From the IMG/VR virus record IMGVR_UViG_3300046648_000165, positions 1 to 37,203 of that record: DNA of 37,203 bases. One strand, 5' to 3'. The first letter of the stretch is position 1, and each line of letters begins with the position of its first letter. The notes beneath the pieces are model-generated. The model made no database searches and was not told the DNA's origin. It saw only the letters and a program-made list of their open reading frames with translations. Positions 14,400 through 19,820 of this stretch are shown here, one piece after another. The DNA is from a virus. A program made the translations under genes and the position numbers.

Positions 14400-16868
14400 T
14401 TATTTCGTGAGGATCTTTTTGAGTTCGCCCATGACGGCGCGCGGCAGCTCCTCGACCGAATTGAGGATGAGGTAGTTGTCGTAGAAACGAGCAACCGCGT
14501 CAGACTTGATGCCGACACCGACGAGGTCGAAGCCCTGGTCTGTCAGGCGCTTGACCATCATCTTCAGGTGTTCGTCGTCGTTCTCGGCGCCGGCAGGAAA
14601 GCCGTCTGACAGCACGATGATGACCTTGCGCTTCTCCTTGCGCTTGGCAAGACGCATCGCAGCATATTCGAGGGACTCGCCGTCTATATTGCCGCCCATG
14701 TGAGCCTGGACCTTGCGCTGATAGGCGAAGCGCTTCTTGACCTCGGCGTTGATGCGCTCGTTGAACTCCTTGAAGATCGGCATGTAGATCGGGTAGATGC
14801 GCGAGAACTTGACCCTCGACTTCGCCACTTCCTTCTGCAGCGCGTCATTGAACTCTTCCATCTGCGTTTGCGTCAAGACGCCACCCGAGCCCCACATAGA
14901 CGCTGTCGTGAAGCCCATGCACTCTGACGGAATGTTGCAACGCTCAAGCACCTGGGCAAGGGCGTATGAGGCTGACATCGCTGTTGCCATCGGCAAGCCC
15001 TTCATCGATCCGGAGCAGTCGGACAGCAGCGACACGGCTGTGTCTTTGGCGCGGATCTCTTCGCGCCGGCTGAAGACGCGGGCATCGCCGGCCGACAGAC
15101 GGTGCAGACCTGCGCTATTGAGCTTGCCCGAGCGCTGACCGGCGACGTTGAAGACGCGCGACTGCGCTGCCATCATGCGCTCGATGTCCTTCTGCATGAC
15201 GCCTGTGAGCGACCGGGTCTGCTCCTCGAGCTCGACCGTCCATCTGGACTTGTAGTCTTCCGGCACCGGCAAGATCTTGATCACGTCATACTCGCGGGTG
15301 AAGATCGAATAGTCGGACGCGCGGCAGGCTTCGATCGCCTGCTTGACGATGATCTTGACCAAGGCTGCCGACAGGTCTTTCTCGTCGAGGGCGTCATCGG
15401 TCATCTCTTCGAACGGGTTGACGTCCTTGTCGTAGCCGATACCACCGACCTCGATGTTGTCTTCCTCGTCCTCGGGCGTTTCTTCGCCTTCGGTCTCTTC
15501 CTTGCCGTCGTTGTCGTCCTCGATCGCGAGGTTGCTCAGATCAGGCTTGCCACCTTGCTCGCCGTCGTCTTCACCTTCCTCGGTGTCATCACTCTCGGCA
15601 TCAGCGCCTTCAGCGTCGCTACCGCCTGATTCAGGCTCTTCGCCAGTCCGATCCCCACCGGACTCAGCCTTGCCATCACTCTCCTCGGCTTCAGCGTCTT
15701 CCTCTTCGGGCGCACTTCCTTCACCATCGTCTGTGTCAGAAACTTCCGCATCGTTTTCGTCGCTGCTGTCATCAGGATCATCGGCTTCGCTGCCGGAACC
15801 ATTCTTATCGTCGGCATCGTCAGCGTCGCCTTTTTCGCTGTCGTCCTTGTCGCCAGAGCCATCGGCCTCGGCTTCGTCAGCCTCATCGTCATCGCTGCCG
15901 TCTGAGCTGTCATCGCCAGCGCCTTCGGTGCCCTCGTCGTCTTCGGTCTGCTCGCCTTCACCTTCAGAATCGCCTTCGCCGGCATCATCTTCCTTCTCCT
16001 CTTCGCTCTCGTCCTCGCCTTCACCGCCCGACGCTTTGTCATTGTCTTCGGTGTGCTCGCGCTCACCTTGACCTTCACCGTCGCCGGTCTGCTCTTCGTC
16101 GGAGTGGTCCTGATCGTCTTCACCTTCGGACTCGGGTTGCTCCTGGTCGTCGCTGCTTTCGCCGTCGGACTTGTCTTCTTCCTCTTCGGGCGGCTGCTCG
16201 GGAGGGGCAGGGGGTGCTGGCGGGGGTGGCGGGTAGAGAATGGCTTCGACCTCGACCGCGATATCGTAGGTCTGAGCCGTGTCAGCCAGGAGTGGCATCT
16301 TGTCTTTCGACGCCTGGGAGAAGCGCTGCAAGAACGCCTTCACCAGAGGGTGATCCCAGTATTTGTTGTCGTCCATGTAGTTCTGGAACTCGACGTGACC
16401 GGCGAGCGCGCGAAACATGACGACGATGAGGTAGTCGAACTCGTCCTGATTTGATTGGGCACTCTTAATCGCCGGCTCAGTGACGTTGCGCAGGAAGTAT
16501 TCGCGCAGCCGAGAGAAGTTGCGCTTCGAGCCGGGGAAGTCATCGCTCATAAGCCGCTCAATCATCGTATCCTCGATGATGTTGTGCAGGTTATGGAGAC
16601 GCCTGGACTTCTCACGCGCCTTGAACGTGAAGTCGGTGTAGAGGACGTGCGCGACTTCGTGGTCGATAAACCCTTGAATAGCCATGACAAAGTCAGGCTC
16701 TGCATTGTCTGGCAGAAGCGGAATGTTCACGCGATGGGGTAGACCAGTGACGGGGTGCGGCTGAACGTAGGCTTGTGTGCCGATTTGCGTAACCACCAAG
16801 CCTTTGCCCGCAAGCATCGGAATGATCTTCTTGATTGCTTCGCGCAGGATCACAATGTCGTTGTTCAT
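14400..16868 (-). CDS. CobT-like VWA protein with HExxH motif and acidic core
   Basis: An 822-residue partner of the CobS ATPase. Residues 55-110 contain H70-E-V-A-H74 (GFIDHEVAHVLYTDF) followed by IIEDTMIER with E99/E104, the arrangement of gluzincin metallopeptidases. Residues 217-500 are an extreme low-complexity acidic region of Asp, Glu, Ser and Gly after a Pro-rich start, as in CobT proteins. From residue 614 a VWA domain begins with the MIDAS motif DCSGS (617-621), then SDG at 754-756. In the MoxR-VWA and cobaltochelatase families the VWA subunit links a substrate to the AAA+ ring. CobT is usually about 600-640 residues, so this is longer. P7 and O6 lie directly upstream. Confidence 0.88.
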   Translation of the reverse strand: MNNDIVILREAIKKIIPMLAGKGLVVTQIGTQAYVQPHPVTGLPHRVNIPLLPDNAEPDFVMAIQGFIDHEVAHVLYTDFTFKAREKSRRLHNLHNIIEDTMIERLMSDDFPGSKRNFSRLREYFLRNVTEPAIKSAQSNQDEFDYLIVVMFRALAGHVEFQNYMDDNKYWDHPLVKAFLQRFSQASKDKMPLLADTAQTYDIAVEVEAILYPPPPPAPPAPPEQPPEEEEDKSDGESSDDQEQPESEGEDDQDHSDEEQTGDGEGQGEREHTEDNDKASGGEGEDESEEEKEDDAGEGDSEGEGEQTEDDEGTEGAGDDSSDGSDDDEADEAEADGSGDKDDSEKGDADDADDKNGSGSEADDPDDSSDENDAEVSDTDDGEGSAPEEEDAEAEESDGKAESGGDRTGEEPESGGSDAEGADAESDDTEEGEDDGEQGGKPDLSNLAIEDDNDGKEETEGEETPEDEEDNIEVGGIGYDKDVNPFEEMTDDALDEKDLSAALVKIIVKQAIEACRASDYSIFTREYDVIKILPVPEDYKSRWTVELEEQTRSLTGVMQKDIERMMAAQSRVFNVAGQRSGKLNSAGLHRLSAGDARVFSRREEIRAKDTAVSLLSDCSGSMKGLPMATAMSASYALAQVLERCNIPSECMGFTTASMWGSGGVLTQTQMEEFNDALQKEVAKSRVKFSRIYPIYMPIFKEFNERINAEVKKRFAYQRKVQAHMGGNIDGESLEYAAMRLAKRKEKRKVIIVLSDGFPAGAENDDEHLKMMVKRLTDQGFDLVGVGIKSDAVARFYDNYLILNSVEELPRAVMGELKKILTK

Positions 16869-16879
16869 GTCGCACTCCG

Positions 16880-16899
16880 TTAAGTCAACTTTGATTGAC
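16880..16899. promoter_or_regulatory. Operator-like dyad O6
   Basis: TTAAGTCAAC-TTTGATTGAC, 17 of 20 matches, between the P7 -10 element and the CobT-like gene ribosome-binding site. Confidence 0.55.
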
Positions 16900-16902
16900 T
16901 CA

Positions 16903-16928
16903 ATATCTCACTAAAAATCGTGGGTTAC
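16903..16928 (-). promoter_or_regulatory. Putative phage-class promoter P7
   Basis: Minus-strand GTAACCC, 13 bases, AGATAT, 35 bases before the CobT-like start codon and overlapping the end of the 80-residue gene. A TTGTAA-N17-GATATT reading is also possible. Confidence 0.4.
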
Positions 16929-17153
16929 AAAAGGCATGAGCAGGATCCCGTCACCAAACGCAGGGATGACGATGTGAATGTTGCCATGCTCTGAGTGGGT
17001 GCCGGTAAAGACCGTGACACCGTTCTTTTCGGTGCGCACGACGTTCACCAGTTTCGCACCTTCTTCCCATGCCACGTCATATGGCATGTCTTGAATGGCT
17101 TCGATCTGGGAACGCGTAGGGGTAGCAATGGTCGGGGCCGGCTGTTGATGCAT
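16911..17153 (-). CDS. Small hypothetical protein (80 residues)
   Basis: The start at 17153 (MHQQPAPTIATPTRSQIEA) is chosen because AGAGGAC precedes it and operator O7 lies just upstream; a longer frame from 17255 would run through the operator and the XRE terminator. The protein has a Pro/Thr-rich start and a compact beta-rich end (KNGVTVFTGTHSEHGNIHIVIPAFG). Family unknown. It is a single gene between the XRE regulator and the CobT-like gene. Confidence 0.6.
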   Translation of the reverse strand: MHQQPAPTIATPTRSQIEAIQDMPYDVAWEEGAKLVNVVRTEKNGVTVFTGTHSEHGNIHIVIPAFGDGILLMPFVTHDF

Positions 17154-17180
17154 AGTCTGTCCTCTAATGCAGCTAGAACA

Positions 17181-17200
17181 ATCAGTCAATATTGACTGAT
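17181..17200. promoter_or_regulatory. Operator-like dyad O7 (perfect palindrome)
   Basis: ATCAGTCAAT-ATTGACTGAT is a perfect 20-bp palindrome, 28 bases before the 80-residue gene and just after the XRE terminator. Confidence 0.7.
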
Positions 17201-17210
17201 GATTGGGGAT

Positions 17211-17246
17211 AAAATAAAAGCGATCCGGCATCATGCGCGGATCGCT
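17211..17246 (-). terminator. Rho-independent terminator of the XRE gene
   Basis: Minus-strand stem AGCGATCCG/CGGATCGCT (17238-17246 with 17219-17227) with a ten-base loop, then TTTATTTTA. It starts six bases after the stop codon. Confidence 0.85.
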
Positions 17247-17251
17247 CGGTT

Positions 17252-17662
17252 TCATTTCGATGCGGCGAAGAGTTCCTTCAGGCCCGCGGTCTGTCGATCG
17301 TTGACCTTCGGATCTTCACTGTCCGAGGCTTCACGAATGATGTTGATGATCTCGACCTCGTTTGCAGAGACCACAGCATCGATCATCTTGGCCGACTGAG
17401 GATCGTCTCCCATGAACTGCTCAAGGGCGAGCCGGAAGAGATACATCGGGTCGACGTCGATAGCACGAGCAAGCCCGGCGACACGGTCCAGGGGAAGCTT
17501 AGCGTCGCCCTTTTTGATCATCGTGACCATGTTAGACTGTGTCCAGCCAGCAGCCTGAGCAATTTCTCGATGGGACTTGCTGACCTTCTGGTCGATGTGC
17601 TTGTCGAGAAAACGCGCAACCTTCGTGTTAGCGTAGGGACGAACGTAGGTAGTGGTGGACAT
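17252..17662 (-). CDS. XRE/Cro-CI-type helix-turn-helix regulator
   Basis: A 136-residue protein with a Cro/CI-type HTH at about 28-78: SHREIAQAAGWTQSNMVTMIKKGDAKLPLDRVAGLARAIDVDP. The second and third helices (REIAQAAG, QSNMVTMIKKG) form the DNA-reading unit. The C-terminal 55 residues are charged and helical, probably for dimerisation; no RecA-cleavage Ala-Gly site is visible. It faces the plus-strand RHH-repC genes across a 404-base control region holding O8. As the only clear CI-like protein here it is the best candidate to bind the 13 dyads and to act as the immunity or maintenance repressor (inference). AAAGG lies 11 bases before the ATG. Confidence 0.85.
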   Translation of the reverse strand: MSTTTYVRPYANTKVARFLDKHIDQKVSKSHREIAQAAGWTQSNMVTMIKKGDAKLPLDRVAGLARAIDVDPMYLFRLALEQFMGDDPQSAKMIDAVVSANEVEIINIIREASDSEDPKVNDRQTAGLKELFAASK

Positions 17663-17735
17663 TTACTGGAACCTTTCTTCCTTTGACTTTTCATTTGCCT
17701 TCACTAACAGCGCGTTTTCTTGTTTTCTGCTGTTT

Positions 17736-17761
17736 AGATAGCAAGATTGTCTTGGGGTATC
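17736..17761 (-). promoter_or_regulatory. Putative phage-class promoter P8 (XRE)
   Basis: Minus-strand GATACCC, 13 bases, CTATCT, 74 bases before the XRE start. The 13-base spacer is itself the dyad CAAGA-CAA-TCTTG. Confidence 0.45.
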
Positions 17762-17769
17762 GCGATTTT

Positions 17770-17799
17770 ATATAGGCGAAATTTTTGGTAGTAAGTCAA
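17770..17799 (-). promoter_or_regulatory. Sigma70-like promoter of the XRE gene
   Basis: Minus-strand TTGACT, 18 bases, CTATAT, close to the rhizobial housekeeping consensus. The TTGACT lies in one half of operator O8, which would allow autoregulation. Confidence 0.45.
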
Positions 17800-17814
17800 T
17801 ACCTATTGATTAAA
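17791..17814. promoter_or_regulatory. Operator-like split dyad O8
   Basis: GTAAGTCAAT, then ACCT, then ATTGATTAAA: the two half-sites of the dyad separated by four extra bases, in the XRE/RHH divergent region. Confidence 0.45.
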
Positions 17815-17931
17815 AAAAGACAATTGTCCGTGAGGTGAGGTCTTTAATTTCCTTGCAGGAATCCTTGAAATGAAAGCGAAGTGAAAGGATTCGGGTCGGT
17901 CAAGAATATTTTCTGTGTCATTTCCTTACGG

Positions 17932-18007
17932 CAATCTAAGATTGTTCCATAACCTATCTTATGAAATCGTAGATTGTTGTTTATTTACGTATGAATCCTA
18001 AGGGATT
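17932..18007. promoter_or_regulatory. Three spaced AATC/GATT dyads upstream of the RHH gene
   Basis: AATC-TAA-GATT (17933-17943), AATC-GTA-GATT (17965-17975) and AATC-N6-GATT (17994-18007) have centres 32 and 30.5 bases apart, about three helical turns. They may be operators for the RHH protein or part of the replication control region. Confidence 0.4.
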
Positions 18008-18066
18008 GCCAAATCAGGAGAATCGGTGTCACTTGTGGCGTGCAACACCAAGGAGATTCGGCCTAC

Positions 18067-18267
18067 ATGTCCTCTTCCGAAAGAATGGCTAAGTCCCGCG
18101 AGAGACGCAAGCGGGAGGGTATGTCGGAAGCGACGATCTGGTTGACCAAGGACGACAGCGAGAACCTCTCGAGGTTCATGCAGGCGTGCAATATTCAATC
18201 GAAGCAGGACGCGATCTCCGCGGCGCTACGCAAAGCATTTGAGGGACAGACAGAAACGGCAATCTGA
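18067..18267 (+). CDS. Ribbon-helix-helix regulator
   Basis: A 66-residue protein, MSSSERMAKSRERRKREGMSE at the start, with a strand ATIWLTKDD (22-30) followed by two helices (ENLSRFMQACN and KQDAISAALRKAF), the Arc/MetJ-type ribbon-helix-helix plan in which the paired strands read the major groove. The ATG at 18067 is preferred because AAGGAG stands upstream; a GTG at 18040 would place that site inside the gene. It is on the plus strand upstream of repC, where repABC plasmids carry repB, so it may control repC expression or copy number (inference). Confidence 0.75.
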   Translation: MSSSERMAKSRERRKREGMSEATIWLTKDDSENLSRFMQACNIQSKQDAISAALRKAFEGQTETAI

Positions 18268-18275
18268 AGACGTGA

Positions 18276-18308
18276 AAAACCCCGGAAGCGGCAAACTTCC
18301 AGGGTTTT
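18276..18308. terminator. Bidirectional terminator-like hairpin
   Basis: AAAACCCC-GGAAG pairs with CTTCC-A-GGGTTTT around a seven-base loop, giving T tracts in both directions (TTTT on plus, TTTTT on minus). It can end the RHH transcript and a minus-strand antisense RNA. Confidence 0.65.
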
Positions 18309-18396
18309 GATATTCACGGAGACTGAGAAAACCCGATTAAAGGATTCACGTCTTTTGCGCAAATCGGTTTTCCCATGATTTCCTTGACCTGTCAAC
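18276..18396 (-). ncRNA. Possible counter-transcribed RNA against the repC leader
   Basis: repABC replicons have a small antisense RNA opposite the repC leader that limits copy number. Here the minus strand has a TTGACA at 18396-18391, the complement of hairpin B, and a GC-rich hairpin ending in TTTTT at 18276. A good -10 was not found 17 bases after TTGACA, so start and length are uncertain. Confidence 0.35.
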
Positions 18397-18446
18397 GTTC
18401 CGAAAGGAGCGAACGTAGAAGTTTTGCCTCGATTTAAGGAATCGAC

Positions 18447-19556
18447 ATGCAAACTCAGGGAAACCTGGGCTGGCGTAAGCTTGGAAAGCCAGTCCAGATA
18501 CATGATCAGCCGACTATAGAGGCGGATCGTCGCAAGCTCTACAAGCTAAAGAATCTTGCCGCGGTAGCATTAGGATTGTCTAAGAGCCAAATCGCGGTGC
18601 TGAATAGCCTAATTTCTTACTTCCAGGAGCCGATCGCAGGCCGGCTGTTGGTTTGGCCCTCGAACCAGTCATTGATGACGGCAACCGGATATAGTGAGCG
18701 AGCCGTTCGGTTGGCTATTAGACAGCTCATTTCTATTGGAATCATCCAGCCAAAGGATTCGGCCAATGGAAAACGATTCGCCGACCGATCGCCGACCAAA
18801 CAAATCCTTGATGCGTTCGGTTTCGACCTCGCCCCTCTCCTGCTTCGCGAGAAGGAATTCAAGGATTCAGTTCTTGAAATAGAGGCGCGCAAGGAAATGC
18901 AATCGCGCCAGCTCGACGACATCACCATCTGCCGGCGCCAGGTCCAGGAATTCCTTCGCGCCTTCGGAGAGCTCGACGCCTCGATCGACATGTCAACATT
19001 ACAGAGCGCTTTCGATCAAATGGTTGAGCGAACACCACGCCGGTCGCTCAATCGCTTCCCTGGCCCTCTTCTGGCCGAATGGAGCGCACTCCTGAAGGTC
19101 GCTGAGCATCAATATCATACCGCCTTTGCCGGCAATGATTGCCGTCACAAAGAGAACAACAACGATATACCTGAGCAGTCTTGTTCAAACGGCCAAGGAG
19201 AAATGGTTAGGGGCGAAACGGTGAACCTGGCCGACATGCGAGCCGCCTGCCCGGACGCTATGGAGCTGGCGATCGGCGTGCGCACGGAAGGCGACATGAT
19301 CAGGGAGGCCGCGCGGTTGCGTGGCGAGTATGGGACTCACCGGACGGCCTGGGAGGAAGCCTGCGACGATCTGGGTCGGCCGCGCGCCGCGGTTTTGATC
19401 TTCTATCTGCTTCAGCTCTACGTGGACGACCAGACGGGCCGGCGAACGATCAACAATTTCGGCGGGCTCTTCAGGAGCTGGGCGCGAAAAGTGGCAGCCG
19501 GCGAAGTCGATCTCGCAAAGGAGATCCACGTCATGCGGCGAAAGCGAGCGCACTAA
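18447..19556 (+). CDS. repC: RepC replication initiator (repABC-plasmid type)
   Basis: A 369-residue initiator. The N-terminal half (RRKLYKLKNLAAVALGLSKSQIAVLN, WPSNQSLMTATGYSERAVRLAIRQLISIGIIQPKDS) is the RepC winged-helix origin-binding part. The C-terminal 110 residues (DMRAACPDAMELA, WEEACDDLGRPRAAVLIFYLLQ, TINNFGGLFRSWARKVAAGE) are the other conserved RepC block. Residues 225-265 are a variable linker, under which the origin of replication usually lies. RepC is the essential initiator of low-copy alphaproteobacterial plasmids and megaplasmids. Length is a little below the usual 400. AAGGA precedes the ATG. No RepA or RepB is present nearby, so partition must be handled elsewhere or not at all. 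Confidence 0.95.
   Translation: MQTQGNLGWRKLGKPVQIHDQPTIEADRRKLYKLKNLAAVALGLSKSQIAVLNSLISYFQEPIAGRLLVWPSNQSLMTATGYSERAVRLAIRQLISIGIIQPKDSANGKRFADRSPTKQILDAFGFDLAPLLLREKEFKDSVLEIEARKEMQSRQLDDITICRRQVQEFLRAFGELDASIDMSTLQSAFDQMVERTPRRSLNRFPGPLLAEWSALLKVAEHQYHTAFAGNDCRHKENNNDIPEQSCSNGQGEMVRGETVNLADMRAACPDAMELAIGVRTEGDMIREAARLRGEYGTHRTAWEEACDDLGRPRAAVLIFYLLQLYVDDQTGRRTINNFGGLFRSWARKVAAGEVDLAKEIHVMRRKRAH
19090..19210. other. Probable origin of replication within repC
   Basis: In repABC plasmids the origin maps to the AT-richer variable middle of repC. The matching stretch here encodes the linker AEHQYHTAFAGNDCRHKENNN and is locally richer in A and T than the rest of the gene. This rests on family knowledge and position only. 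Confidence 0.35.
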
Positions 19557-19584
19557 AAAAAAGGGCGCTCGATGAGGAGCGCCC
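19555..19584 (-). terminator. Strong minus-strand terminator behind repC
   Basis: Minus-strand stem GGGCGCTC/GAGCGCCC with a six-base loop is followed by eight T residues. It shields repC from minus-strand transcription arriving from the ligase operon and would end any short RNA started at P11. Confidence 0.85.
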
Positions 19585-19633
19585 AAGTTACAAAGGAGAT
19601 TACAATGACGAAACGGAGGGGAACGTCGCTGTG
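19555..19633 (-). ncRNA. Candidate small RNA with anti-Shine-Dalgarno motifs
   Basis: Between a promoter-like element (P11) and a strong terminator lies a stretch of about 75 bases without a good frame on the minus strand. The RNA would expose CCCCTCC and CTCCTTT, complementary to ribosome-binding sites, before its terminator stem. It would also be antisense to an AAAGGAG-led 11-codon plus-strand frame at 19605-19640. Confidence 0.3.
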
Positions 19634-19639
19634 CTTATA

Positions 19640-19665
19640 GAATAGTCAGTATTCAGTCGGCTTTT
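19640..19665 (-). promoter_or_regulatory. Weak phage-class promoter candidate P11
   Basis: Minus-strand AAAAGCC, 13 bases, CTATTC. The -10 is perfect and the -35 side poor. A degenerate operator-like sequence (19641-19660) overlaps it. Confidence 0.3.
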
Positions 19666-19820
19666 CGTTTTTCTTTCGAAGAAACGGGAATTGGCCGAGT
19701 GATACAACACCAGCGCATATCCCAGCCCTGCTGCTCAAGCATGAGAAACAGGCTCAACGAAATGAACGTGCTGACATTGCCGTCCGGACTCCGCGGGTTA
19801 TAGCGCTCGCCTGGTGTCAT
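19653..19820 (-). CDS. Small hypothetical protein (55 residues)
   Basis: The ATG at 19820 overlaps the ligase stop codon (ATGA), so this short frame is probably translated by coupling. The product (MTPGERYNPRSPDGNVSTFI) has a mildly hydrophobic centre (ISLSLFLMLEQQGW), two adjacent cysteines and a basic end (SSKEKRKAD). No family recognised. It is the last gene of the WGR, ligase operon. Confidence 0.55.
   Translation of the reverse strand: MTPGERYNPRSPDGNVSTFISLSLFLMLEQQGWDMRWCCITRPIPVSSKEKRKAD

Larger units (their letters stand above)
17663..18066. other. Divergent AT-rich control region
   Basis: This 404-base gap separates the minus-strand XRE gene from the plus-strand RHH gene and is clearly richer in A and T than its surroundings. 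It holds promoter P8, a sigma70-like promoter, operator O8, an inverted repeat GAATCCTT (17859-17866) / AAGGATTC (17885-17892), and three spaced AATC...GATT dyads. I see no convincing gene in it. Confidence 0.7.
18267..18416 (+). promoter_or_regulatory. Structured repC leader with competing hairpins
   Basis: Hairpin A (18276-18308) is terminator-like. Hairpin B pairs GAAAACC(C)GATT (18327-18338) with AATCGGTTTTC (18362-18372). The loop of B contains TTCACGTCTT (18345-18354), the exact complement of AAGACGTGAA (18267-18276) at the foot of A, so B can switch to a long-range pairing. Hairpin C pairs ACGTTC with GAACGT (18395-18416) around AAGGAG. This layout matches the antisense-controlled attenuators upstream of repC in repABC plasmids. 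Confidence 0.5.

Noticed and set aside
15454-16071. Plus-strand Ser/Pro-rich frame opposite the acidic region
   Set aside because: The antisense of Asp/Glu/Ser codons gives Ser-rich text automatically; there is no start signal.
13048-16868. A true cobaltochelatase for cobalamin synthesis
   Set aside because: CobN and all other cobalamin genes are absent, and the CobT-like protein has an extra peptidase-like motif.
19605-19640. Eleven-codon plus-strand frame with AAAGGAG
   Set aside because: The ribosome-binding site is excellent but the frame is too short to support as a gene on its own; kept only as context for the candidate small RNA.
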